Assembly: GCF_033568475.1 (NCBI RefSeq)
Contig: NW_027331831.1
Location: 1,984,001 to 2,048,000, forward strand
Origin: Henckelia pumila
Lineage: Eukaryota; Streptophyta; Magnoliopsida; Lamiales; Gesneriaceae
Length of the DNA: 64,000 bases
Direction of reading: 5' to 3'
In this document: piece after piece, positions 24,073 to 36,243 of the stretch
How the letters are laid out: each line of letters begins with the position of its first letter
Numbering within the stretch: position 1 is the stretch's first letter
Notes under the pieces: model-generated
What the model saw: only the letters and a program-made list of their open reading frames with translations
Databases searched by the model: none
What the model was told of the DNA's origin: nothing
Translations under genes and position numbers: made by a program

Positions 24073-25885
24073 TGTTCTCAGAGAGAAGATTTGAAGATGG
24101 AAAGAAATGAGGTTGATTCTCTCTTCTTATGAGGTCAGTCTTTCCCTGTTGTATTCTATATTTCATGGTATGCTATTTTTTGGTTGTTTAAGGCTTAGTG
24201 TTCCATTTTTGAAAAAGAAAGACACCATTATTGCTCTCATTATGCGCATAAGAATATTGTATAGATAATTTATACTTTGTATAACAACTAACCAATGCCT
24301 TTCAAAAAAACAAAGAAACAGCTAACTAATGTGATTCCATTAAGTAGGGTCGGCTTATTTTATTTTATTTTGTATTTGTGAGTTTAGTGAAATGACAAGT
24401 CTGGTGGTTTAGGAAGTACTCCAAGTTTTGATGGTTTAAAACATCATACAAGTCTTAATCCATATTAGTTCAATATAGTTTTCTTTTGTTTTCTAAGTTA
24501 TTTTTTGCCCTTGTTAAAGCAAGCTAAACAGATATAAAGCATCTCAATTTCGTGTCTATTCTACAAAGATTGACTCTAGAGTGATTGATACTACATAAGT
24601 ATTGAAGTACTAAAGTTTCATAAACAATTCATTTCAAGTTTTTATGATGATTGGTGTATTTTTATTTATGGAACTTGCTCCATATGAGCAGAACATTATC
24701 TGGTGCTCAGGGGCGAAGGGAAAGGGTAATTGGGTCATTTCACAATGAGACGTGGTTGGTTTAAGTATTTTGAGTAGGTCTGAAGAATCCCAATTAAAAA
24801 ATGATAGAGATAGTTAGGAGAGAATGATTAGAAAGTTATGAAGTAGAAAAAGACTTTCCAACCTTACAACACCAAGAATGTGGTAACCACGTCTTACAAT
24901 ATTGAATACTGCGAATTTACACAAAAAGCCCTCGTGGCCAGTGTTCTGCTCAAGAACGATTCTTTAAATCTTGGGTTTACAAACATTCATATGATATACC
25001 CTTTCTCTCTAGTTTTTAGGACTTTTTTTTTTTCCCCTTTATCTTGTATGCACGTGTGTGTTGTAGGTGTGTATTTTAACATGAGTTCGGTCAAGTGTCA
25101 ACCAAAATCAAGAATTATTCGGTCCAATAAATGAAATAATCATTTTGGTTTTCCTCCGTGTAAATTTAACGTTCGTAAATTGATCAATGTTATTATCTGA
25201 TAGATATATCTATTATTTATATATTATGTAAGAGCAAGTGGTCTCTTGCTATGGACACATGACATCCTCTTGATTTTTGTCCTTCAATAATTACGTAATT
25301 ACGAATATGTCATTTTCATTATATTTTTTTTGTCATTACATAAATATTTATTTACAAAAAATGTCATTTTCTAATTTCACTATTTATTATTATTATTTTT
25401 TTTCAATTAAAAAATAGACCATAGGGTACTAGTATATGTTAAGTTTAAATAAGCAGATAATTGGTCACACCACTACATGAATGCAAAATAAATGCCCCTT
25501 AGTTGGAAAGTTGAAGCTACCCGTCAAAATCATAGCCTCGTCAATTCCATTCGTTAGTTTGATTGCTTTCAGCCCAAACTAAAGGACAGAGTTGTCATTT
25601 TACTCCTCAGCATGTACGTGTCTTGATTTGGAGCCCCGATTTGGTTCGACTTGACTCTTGAGTAAATCTGCCAAGTACATTATCGGGTATTCCGGTTGAT
25701 CCGTTCACCTTTGGGCGGACGAGCTTTCTCACACTTCGGGCGGTGGTGTACCAGGCCTACCTATGAACGGGCCGGAATGGCCCAATAATCGTGGGACGTG
25801 TTTATTTTGTGGGTATGATAAAAATTGCCTTTCTTAATTTGAGTTCAAGACCAATGGTAAAAATCATCTCTCCAAAAAATAAATA
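24073..25885. other. Intergenic DNA upstream of the BTB gene
   Basis: The first few hundred bases are the BTB gene promoter side. The rest is AT-rich with no recognised gene. The 84-codon open frame at 24880-25134 has no domain. Confidence 0.4.
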
Positions 25886-26163
25886 CTAGCGTATTTGCAC
25901 ACGTAATACATGTGCATATATTGTTTGTATTTTAAAATATCATATTTTGTGAGATGAAAATTTGATTGGAAAAAACTTGATTTTTATTATAAAATAAAAA
26001 ATAAATTGACCAAGTTATGAGAAAATTAATTGATAATATATAAAATTAATGGTATTTAATAAGGGTGAATTTGGATTAATGGTAGTTAATAAGGTAAATA
26101 TGGAAGTTCACATAAATATACCAGAAATAGTTATTATAGTACCCTCTTGTTTTATTATATAGA
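25886..26163 (-). mobile_element. Possible non-autonomous Helitron
   Basis: On the minus strand the element would start TCTATATAATAAAACAAGAG (from 26163) and end at 25886 in CTAG followed by T. Just before that end is a hairpin, gcacacgtaatacatgtgc as read on the plus strand (25897-25915). These are Helitron hallmarks: a 5' TC, a 3' hairpin about 8-10 bases before CTRR, and a T after the end. The 5' flank is blurred by a tandem duplication, so the outer border is uncertain. No coding sequence. Confidence 0.4.
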
Positions 26164-26246
26164 ATTTGGATTAATGGTAGTTAATAATAAGGGTAAATAT
26201 GGAAGTTCACATAAATATACCAGAAGTAGTTATTATAGTACCCTCT

Positions 26247-26257
<11 letters not shown>
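26067..26257. repeat. Two-copy tandem repeat of ~95 bp
   Basis: The unit beginning gaatttggattaatggtag occurs at 26067-26161 and 26162-26257, with a few differences. The second copy runs into a long (TA)n tract (to about 26290). Confidence 0.85.
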
Positions 26258-26287
<30 letters not shown>

Positions 26288-26293
<6 letters not shown>

Positions 26294-26320
26294 CCACGGT
26301 GCACACGCGTTGCGTGTGTG
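26288..26320 (-). mobile_element. Second Helitron-like 3' end
   Basis: On the minus strand a perfect 7-bp hairpin (cacacgc-gtt-gcgtgtg, 26302-26318) is followed by caccgtgg and CTAA, then T, at the edge of the TA tract. This is a Helitron-type terminus. The opposite end was not located, so only the terminus is annotated. Confidence 0.35.
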
Positions 26321-26698
26321 ATTCAAACGACAAAAAATAGAGCAAGACAATAGATGGACGAAAACGAATAATTTAACTGGACAATTTATCTGCCCGAAGC
26401 CAAGGCCTGTTGTTTGCTACAATTCGAACACTCAACGTCACTGTAACAATTTCAACACTCGAGCATAAATTTTTTGTATTATTCGACAACCTGGAGAGTT
26501 CAACACAAATTGTTAGTAAAAAAAAATAAAGAGATAAATCTGATGGGTTATAAGAATATGAGAATTATAGATACCTAAAGATGTGATCAAATAACTGTGA
26601 ATGAGAAAGAGTAATTTAGACGGAAGAGAAAATAAAAAATAGAAGAAAGAACTGCACGATGAAGAAAAGCAAAGAATGTGGGTAGTGGGGGTAGAACG
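26321..26698. other. Intergenic DNA before element A
   Basis: AT-rich sequence without a recognised gene. It could include the body of the Helitron whose end lies at about 26290. Confidence 0.3.
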
Positions 26699-26703
26699 TT
26701 CAT

Positions 26704-29700
26704 TGTAACGTCCGAAAATTTGCTACGTAAATCCGCATGCATAACTAGGAGATTTAATAATTTTAAAATAATGTGAAAATGTGTTAAATTAATTTTATAT
26801 GTTATTATGTGAATTATGTGATTTATTGGCATGTTTTAAATATTCTTTCGACATTTAAATCGGTATGATGTTATTTATGAATTTATTTGAGAAAGTTTAT
26901 TTTATAATCGCGTAGGCGGGACCGTGGATGGACGAGATGTTAGTTTTCACCCAAAATATTTTATGAGATTTTTAGGAGCCTTAAAATATTGTTTTAAGGT
27001 AAGATTTTAAGAAAATTATGGTATTTATATATATTTATATTTATATGTCCGTTTTTACCCAAAATAAGTCATTTTAATGACTTTTATTAAGCTTTAAAAA
27101 TCTCATTAATAATAATTTCGGGATTTACTTAGTTTTATCAAATTACAATGTATTTTAAATTTTAAAATTAGAGTATTTAATTATCCTAATTATCTATTAA
27201 TTATTTAACCTAGATTATCCTAAATATTATACCCTAAATCCCTCCCAAACCCACGCCTCACCTCTTAGCCGCCTCCATCACCCTCTTCTCCACCATTTTC
27301 ACGTTCCATCAGAGTTTTCCCAGCCTCATAGCCGATCTTTGAAGGTTTTTGGATTATTTAGAAGATCCGTTCGTTCCGGCGAGCCCGATACGCGTCGTTT
27401 ACGTCGTTTCGTCTAAATAATTATAAAGGCACGTTTGATTTTCATTCTTGAACACCGTTTAGATCATATTAAACTATTTTTAAGATAAATGATGAGATTA
27501 TTGCATGTGTTTCAGATTTGAATGACATTCTTCATAGTTCATGCTTGTTTTTCACGTTTTTATGCATATGGCTCGGTTTTGGGCATGTTACATGGCTAGG
27601 GACTGTTCGAATTGCTGCACCATGGTTTGGTGTTGTAACTAGAGTCCTTAAGGTTGGTTTGGCATGGGTTTCAGTCATGGGAGTGGTTGGAAAAGCTGCT
27701 GAGCGTGAGGTTCAAAGGATGGGGGCCGGGGTGGACTGCCGCACAGGCATGTAGGAGGAAGAAGGGTTCGGCCTCTTCTTGCAGGGTCTGGGCTCGAGCC
27801 AGGCCTGGTCCATGGGTTGCACCTAGACCCTGGGGTGGTCCAGGTGTCGGAGCTCCGGCCGTTAGTGGCCGGAGCTGGTCAGAAAGTCCAAGGATTGTGG
27901 ACTGCACAGGTTGCGCGGCAGTTTCGGGATTCTCGAAAACGTGGTTCGCTAAGGCTGTATAAGTATCGGTTCAAAGCGAGGCATGACTCGTTGGAACCGC
28001 CCAGACGTGGGCTACGTCTGGGCGGTGGAGCTCCGGCCATTCGGCGGCCGGAGCTGGCCGGCAGCAGGCCATAAAGCCTGCTGCTACACGGCCGATAGTA
28101 AAAAGAATTGGGGGGGGGGGGGGGGGGCGGGAGTCTGTACGTGGGTTGGGAATGTGGGTTTCTTTTATTTATTTATTAATTCGGGTTATGGGTCTTTAGG
28201 TGGACAGGGCTTGGGTTTTGGATTTGGGTCCGGGTCGGGTCACGTCTTGATAGGTCAAATTTAATTTTAGTCCGAGTCTAAATTTTTATTATTTGGGCTT
28301 GGGTATTTTAATTTAATTAATTAAGAGTTTTAGTTAATAATTAATGGGTTTGGGCTTGACTTAGTTAATTAATTGGACTAATTTAATGTGTTTTATTAAT
28401 TATAGAGGTGAGCCCACTAATTTGTCATGGACCGTGTGATCCATGAGAATTATTGGACTAAGTTGAGTCGGGTTTAATAATTTTATCGGCCTAGTTTATA
28501 ATTAATGGTTAAATAATATTTTTATTAATTAAATTTTAAGTTAATTAGTTAATGGGCTTAAATTATGTTTTAAGCAAGCTCATTAGTTTTTCATGGGCCT
28601 GGGGGCCCATAAAGCTTAATGAGCCAGCTCAGGTTGGGCTTTTGGTTTTTGGGCCTGTCTAAGAATTTTTGAGTTTTAGTCTAGTGGTCAGCAGCTCGAA
28701 CAAGTTCTTGAAAAAATAAATGTCCGTAAATATATATTTAATTCATGCATGCATTTTTATTAGATATATAAGTATGATTTTTAAGAAAATAAATTAAATA
28801 TATATTTACGGACAAATTTTCATGAAATAAAGAAATAAATGAGATTTTTTTTTTTAAGTTCATGCATCATGTAAGAATTTTTATGATAAGTTTAAATGTA
28901 TGTTAAGAAAAATATATTTTTTTATGGAAGTTGAAGTGAAGTTGGAAAGTGATGTGGTTGGAGGCCGGGATACCTGGGCCCGGTGACCTTCCTAATGATG
29001 TATAAGTATGATGAGCTTATGGATCCAGCTGAGAGGGCTGGTGAAGTGGCAGCACAGAGGTGGAAACCCACCGCCGCGTACGTTGGTTTATAGATTGATC
29101 AATCGCTTAGTATGATGTCACCGACATAGATACGACCTATTGAGAACTAAGAAATCATGATAAGTTATTTTATGAGATTTATTAAATATGATGATATATG
29201 TTTAGCATTATGATAAATCAGTATAATTATTTTATTTCAAGTTTATATGCATATAATTTTAAGATCATGCACGTATAATAATTATTCACGTATTTTATAT
29301 GATGTGTGCTTGTGTATGGTTTCATTTTGTTATATAAGGATAGAACGTGTTGAGCCTTTAGACTCACTAGATTTAAATGGTGCAGGTGAGCGGAATGTTA
29401 ATGAAGTTAATGTGTTCCCGACTGGCGGCGAGGGCGTATGAGTATCCAGACGGCTAGAACCCGTGACCATAGCTCTATCACGATATTTATGTTGAGATAT
29501 AAAATATGTATTTCCGCACATGTTTTATTATTTTGAATTGTTAGTATATGCATGGATTTTAGATTTAAGTATTTATTTTCTAAGTTTTCATGAATTTTTG
29601 TGAAAGAAATATTATTTAGAAATTTTATTATGACATTCTTATAAATTATTATTTAATAATTAATTTGAAGTATTTAATTGCATGTGTGTTCTATTATTGT

Positions 29701-29843
29701 ACTTATTGTGTTTATGTATATTAACTTAAGGAAAATTATTTTTGAGTATGATATATATATGTATGGGCATATATATATTTATATTCATTATTTTATTATT
29801 AGAGAGTTAAAAAAAAATTCAGTAGGAGTTCTAGGATGTTTCA
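26704..29843 (+). repeat. Element A 5' LTR
   Basis: Begins tgtaacgtccg and ends gatgtttca, 2 bases before the primer binding site. A GC-rich block at about 27.7-28.1 kb with strong inverted repeats stands out from otherwise AT-rich sequence. Open frames of 78-102 codons recur in both LTR copies, only because the copies are nearly identical. Confidence 0.8.
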
Positions 29844-30379
29844 TTTGGTATCAGAGCATGGTCCTTGGAGGGTGACTAGCCTGCTACAAGGAGCTCAGAA
29901 GCCGCACTGCCAGTCAGTAAGTTTTAAATGTTTAAATTATGTTTTATGCATGGGACACATGATTTTTGTTTTAATGATTTATGAAAATGAGAATTTTAAG
30001 TTATGACACTATTAAAGTTAAAAATACTTAGTTATGCAATACAGTTACGTAGAGAATTTATGGAAATTAGAGTATGCATCTGAGACGCGTTACACACCAG
30101 GATGACTAGAATGATATATGTTTAGAAAACTAAGTTTGATAATTTATGAGATGTAAGTTTGACATTTAGATTTGTAGATTAAGTTATGATTTTAGATTTA
30201 AGTTTGACAAGTTAGAATTTTTTTTTGAGATTTAAGTTGAATTTTAGATATATAAATTAAGTTATGTTTTTGGGATTTAAGTTTGAAAATTAGTTTTGAA
30301 AAAATTTTAGTCATGTGTTATTAGACGACTAAGTTAAATCAAATTTCGAGGATGAAATTCCATTTAAGAGGGAGAGAAT
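29844..30379 (+). mobile_element. Element A internal region with PBS and polypurine tract
   Basis: The primer binding site tggtatcagagc (29846-29857) matches the tail of initiator tRNA-Met. A purine-rich tract (about 30364-30379, aagagggagagaa) abuts the 3' LTR. Nothing between them codes for a recognisable protein. Confidence 0.82.
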
Positions 30380-32762
30380 TATAACGTCCGGAAATTTGCT
30401 ACGTAAATCCACATGCATAACTAGGAGATTTAATAATTTTAAAATAATGTAAAAATGTGTTAAATTAATTTTATATGTTATTATGTGAATTATATGATTT
30501 ATTGGCATGTTTTAAATATTGTTTCGGCATTTAAATCGGTATGATGTTATTTATGAATTTATTTGAGAAAGTTTATTTTATGATCGCGTAGGCGGGGCCG
30601 TGGACGGACGAGATGTTAGTTTTCACCCAAAATATTTTATGAGATTTTTAGGAGCCTTAAAATATTATTTTAAGGTAAGATTTTAAGAAAATTATGGTAT
30701 TTATATATATGTATATTTATATGTCCGTTTTTACCCAAAATAAGTCATTTTAATGACTTTTATTAAGCTTTAAAAATCTCATTAATAATAATTTCGGGAT
30801 TTACTTAGTTTTATCAAATTAGAATGTATTTTAAATTTTAAAATTAGAGTATTTAATTATTCTAATTATCTATTAATTATTTAACCTAGATTATCCTAAA
30901 TATTATACCCTAAATCCCTCCCAAACCCACGCATCACCTCTTAGCCGCCTCCATCACCCTCTTCCCCACCATTTTCACGTTCCATCAGAGTTTTCCCAGC
31001 CTCATAGCCGATCTTTGAAGGTTTTTGGATTATTTAGAAGATCCGTTCGTCTCGGCGAGCCCGATACGCGTCGTTTACGTCGTTTCGTCTAAATAATTAT
31101 AAAGGCACGTTTGATTTCCATTCTTGAACACCGTTTAGATCATATTAAACTATTTTTAAGATAAATGATGAGATTATTGCATGTGTTTCAGATTTGAATG
31201 ACATTCTTCATAGTTCATGCTTGTTTTTCACGTTTTTATGCATATGGCTCGGTTTTGGGCATGTTACATGGCTAGGGACTGTTCGAATTGCTGCACCATG
31301 GTTTGGGGTTGTAACTAGAGTCCTTAAGGTTGGTTTGGCATGGGTTTCAGTCATGGGAGTGGTTGGAAAAGCTGCTGAGCGTGAAGTTCAAAGGATGGGG
31401 GCCGGGGTGGACTGCCGCACAGGCATATAGGAGGAAGAAGGGTTCGGTCTCTTCTTGCAGGGTCTGGGCTCGAGCCAGGCCTGGTCCATGGGTTGCACCT
31501 AGACCCTGGGGTGGTCCAGGTGTCGGAGCTCCGGCCGTTAGTGGCCGGAGCTGGTCAGAAAGTCCAAGGATTGTGGAATGTACAGGTTGCGCGGCAGTTT
31601 TGGGATTCCCGGAAACGTGGATCGCTAAGGCTGTATAAGTATCAATTCAAAGCGAGGCATGGCTCGTTGGAACCACCCAGACGTGGGCTACGTCTGGGCG
31701 GTGGAGCTCCGGCCATTCGGCAGTCGGAGCTGGCCGGCAGCAGTCCATAAAGCCTGCTGCTACACGACCGATAGTAAAGAGAATTGGGGGGGGGGGAGTC
31801 TGTACGTGGGTTGGGAATGTGGGTTTATTTTATTTATTTATTAATTAATTCGGGTTATGGGTCTTTAGGTGGGCCGGGCTTGGGTTTTGGATTTGGGTCC
31901 GGGTCGGATCACGTCTTGATGGGTCAAATTTAATTTTAGTTCGAGTCTAAATTTTTATTATTTGGGCTTGGGTATTTTAATTTAATTAATTAAGAGTTTT
32001 AGTTAATAATTAATGGGTTTGGGCTTGACTTAGTTAATTAATTGGACTAATTTAATGTGTTTTATTAATTATAGAGGTGAGCCCACTAATTTGTCATGGA
32101 CCGTGTGATCCATGAGAATTATTGGACCAAGTTGAGTCGGGTTTAATAATTTTATCGGCCTAGTTTATAATTAATGGTTAAATAATATTTTTATTAATTA
32201 AATTTTAAGTTAATTAGTTAATGGGCTTAAATTATGTTTTAAGCAAGCTCATTAGTTTCTCACGGGCCTGGGGGCCCATGAAGCTTAATGAGCCAGGTCA
32301 GGTTGTGCTTTTGGTTTTTGGGCCAGTCTAAGAATTTTTGAGTTTTAGTCTAGTGGTCAGCAGCTCGAACAAGTCCTTGAAAAAATAAATGTTCATAAAT
32401 ATATATTTAATTCATGCATGCATTTTTATTAGATATATAAGTATGATTTTTAAGAAAATAAATTAAATATATATTTACGGACAAATTTTCATGAAATAAA
32501 GAAATAAATGAGATTTTTTTTTAAGTTCATGCATCATGTAAGAATTTTTATGATAAGTTTAAATGTATGTTAAGAAAAATATATTTTTTTATGGAAGTTG
32601 AAGTGAAGGTGGAAAGTGATGTGGTTGGAGGCCGGGATACCTGGGCCTGGTGACCTTCCTAATGATGTATAAGTATGATGAGCTTATGGATCCAGCTGAG
32701 AGGGCTGATGAAGTGGCAGCACAGAGGTGGAACCCCACCGCCGCGCACGTTGGTTTATAGAT
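30380..32762 (+). repeat. Element A 3' LTR, left part
   Basis: Aligns with 26704 to about 29096 of the 5' LTR, and stops where element B is inserted. The target duplication tagat lies at 32758-32762. Confidence 0.85.
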
Positions 32763-34998
32763 TGTAACGCCCGGAATTATTTAATTTTGATCCGAGAATA
32801 TTTAATTTGGGAATATTTGGAGTTTTGATTTAAATTCTAATATTCTTAAATTATTTAGGATTGAAATTGAATGAAAAGAAAAATTGAGAACTGAATTGCA
32901 ATTATTGAAGTCTTGAGGGGCCAAAATGCAAATAGTTGAAAATGAGCTGGACACTTGTTATATTTCTGATTATTCACGTGTAATATCAGTATTTTCCATC
33001 AAATCTTCAGCAAAAGAATCGAGAGAAAGAACAGGGGAAAACTTCACAATTTTCTTCATCTTCTAATTCACATATCTTGAGTTTCGGATATCCGATTTCG
33101 ATTCCAAAAGATGTTATGGAATCCTTGCAACGAGACCTTCGATTTGATGTAAGTTTTCTCTTAGTTCATCATGATTTGAGAATTCGAAATTGACAGAGAT
33201 CAGAACTTTGTATGGAATTGTTGTTGATGAGCTTCTATACTTTGTTATGTTGAAGTTGGGTTGAAGAATGGATTGTTGGATTAGTTCTTATGATTTCCCA
33301 GCTATGATTTGACTTATATGTTTGCTGATATGTTGAGTTTGGATTGATATACAACTGATATGATTATAGAATTGTTATAGTTGCGTTTGGGATTGCCGAG
33401 TTTATACCGATATGCCGTCGAACTTTTGATTTGAGGTGTTTTACTATCTTATGATTGAGCTGCTATTGAGATGAGCTTAAGCTGATGTTCTTTGGCAATG
33501 ATGTTGTGGTTTCAGCTTATAAACAAGAGCCATCGAGCTTGAGAACATCGACTTCGAATCGGTAGAGAATTGAAGCAAGGTTTGAAGCTATGCTACAATA
33601 GAGTTGTATGGTTTTGAGCAGATTTTGAGTCAAGGCTTATATTGGTTTATTGTACAGCTTTGGACAGTTAGAAGACACCATAAACATCACATTTGAAAGG
33701 TAAAAGTGGACTACTATTTGAATGGGATTATAACTCGAGATGGTTTGTATCGAGTTCCTTAAATCACATACTTATTTGCTTATTTGTTTTTATATGTTTC
33801 CTATGAATGTTTGAATAAGTCTTGATGTTAATGAATGTGGTTTGATTGATATATATTGCATTCATCTAGAAAAACTTGTTCTTTGATTTCGAAATGAACG
33901 GAAATGTTCGATTAGACGATTTGAGGGATTGTATATGTATGGCATGGGTGGTTGTTTTAGCCTAGCGTCTGATTTACATATATAATGGCTTCAAAGTCTA
34001 GAGAAGCAAGATAAGTAGCCCCACCTCGATTGGGAGAGTCGGTGGTTAGTTATGATATCTTCTTCTCGGGATCCCAACCGACGAGATAAGAGATGAACCT
34101 TGTTTTAAAACATGCATGGAAGTTATGATATTTTATATCATGAGTTTGATATATGTTTTATATGCATGTTTATTTGCTTTTACTGGAAAATATATTTCTC
34201 ACCGGAGTTATCCGGCTATTGTTGTGTTGTATGTGTCATGGCAATAGGCGGGAGTGGAATAGGGCAAAAGCGATCTTGAAGAACATGGGATGAAAGAGAT
34301 GAGAGAATAGCGTGATGATCCGAGTTTAGGTGGTTTATTGAGCTGTCAATGCTAGAGTTGAGTCCAAATCATGATCTTGTTAGAGCTATTTGTACCAAGA
34401 CTTGTTGGTGATTAAGTTGTTGTCTTGTTGATGTATATAGGATTTGAGATGATATGTAAATCCTTGAGACAACATGTTGTTGTAGCTTAATGCCTTTTCT
34501 ATAACAATGAATCTTGTATGTTATATGAGTTTATATGGAGATGATTTTAAGGCCTTGTGATGATCTATTCCTATCAACTTTATTATGTTTAAGAATGCAT
34601 GCTAGCTTATAGTGTGGAATAGGCTTTGTATAAGTTGATAGTAGATGAAAAAGGCATGGAAGAATACATTTTGACAGCAAAAGTTTCTGTTCCTTTTTTT
34701 GGAAATGTGCTCGCTCGATCGGTGAAATATCACGGATCGAGCGAGGCCATCGTTGCAGGGACAGAAAGCTTGGAGATTGTGGCTCGCTCGATCGGTGAAA
34801 TATTGCATATCGAGCGAGGCCACCTATTGATTGCACCCGATAGTTGGGCCAAGGTGCTCGCTCGATCGGCAGCTTTTCACCGATCGAGCGAGGTGCTCAA
34901 ATTTTTTTAAAAAAAAATTTATTTTGTTTAGACTTTGATTCTTGTCTATTAATTATGATGATTTGATTAAATGAGAGATTAGAACTCGGGTCGTCACA
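32763..34998 (+). repeat. Element B 5' LTR
   Basis: 2,236 bp, from tgtaacgcccgg to gtcgtcaca. It carries three GC-rich stem-loops between 34709 and 34897. It is followed 5 bases later by the primer binding site. Confidence 0.93.
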
Positions 34999-35003
34999 AC
35001 AGG

Positions 35004-35015
35004 TGGTATCAGAGC
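35004..35015 (+). promoter_or_regulatory. Element B primer binding site
   Basis: tggtatcagagc, complementary to the 3' end of initiator tRNA-Met, lies 5 bases after the 5' LTR. Confidence 0.88.
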
Positions 35016-36243
35016 AAGAAAATTCTGGACTAAGTTAGACAGTGAGTGGGGTAGATCGAGTCATCTTCCTTGCTTATTTATTTTATCATGCTAGGATTTA
35101 ATTACATGATTGAAATACATGTTGTAAATGTTAGCATGGTTTACTTTCAAGTATTTGATTACATTTTATTGTATTTATTTTATTTGAAAGTATGATTTAC
35201 GATGATTAAATATGCATGCTTATTGGAATATTGGAAACGATTAGAGGCATGTGTGCTGATGATTTATGACATGCTACCTGATTATCTGAATTGATTGGAA
35301 GCATGTGTTATCTGAATACCTCGATTATTTATTTACGAGTGAATCAGAACCGAGTCTTGATCAGAGGTAAGATGATCAGAGGAGGACTGAAATAGATTTG
35401 ATGATTCTGGTATCCTAACCCTTTTGATAATCAGATATGTCTCGACGACCAGGCCGACCTCCTCTCAGACCACAGGTTCCTACTCTTAGGCCAGAGCAGA
35501 CAGTGCATCCTCTGCCTGAACAAACAGTGGTACCTCCGACAGTGCCTCAAGTTACTGCAATTCCGAGTAATGAACAGGGAAGTACCTCTCAAGATATGAT
35601 GGATATGTCTGCTACACCAATGGAAACGTTGTTGAAAAGATTTCAATCTTACAAGCCGCCAACCTTAAAAGGTACTGAGAATGCAGTCGAATGTGAAGGA
35701 TGGCTTGATGATATGGAGATGTTGTTTGATTCACTTGACTATGGTGATGAGCGGAGAGTCAGACTGATTGGGCACCAACTGCATGAGGTTGCGAAGATCT
35801 GGTGGTTCACGACTAAGAAGGCTTTGGAGCGTAGAGGAACAGTACTCACCTGGACAGTCTTCAAAACTGAATTCTATCAACGATTCTTTCCCGTGTCTTA
35901 CCGCAAAAATAAGGGTGCAGAGTTTGCTAATCTGAAGCAGGGAAATTTGAATATTGAAGACTATGTTGCAAAATTCTCTACATTGCTACGTTTTGCTCCA
36001 CACGTTGTCAACAGTGATGAGGCTATGGCTGACCAGTTCATTAATGGACTGAATCCAGAGGTATTTACTTTGGTGAACACCAGGCGAACAAATACATTTG
36101 CTGATGCCTTGAACAGTGCCAAAGGAGCAGAAGCTGGTTTGATACAACAACGAGGAGCTTTGTATTCTGTTCAACCTTCGAGACAGCCACAATCTTCAGC
36201 TCCAATTTCACAACAACCTCCTCGGTTTGAAAGCGGTGGCAGT

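Noticed and set aside
27518-27962. Open frames of 78 and 102 codons in the element A LTR, repeated at 31194-31638
   Set aside because: They recur only because the two LTRs are nearly identical copies. They overlap in different frames, show no domain, and follow the GC-rich block, where stop codons are rare by composition.
28111-28128. Long G homopolymer in the element A LTR
   Set aside because: The matching site in the other LTR also has a G run of different length. This is ordinary homopolymer slippage or an assembly artefact, not a regulatory site.
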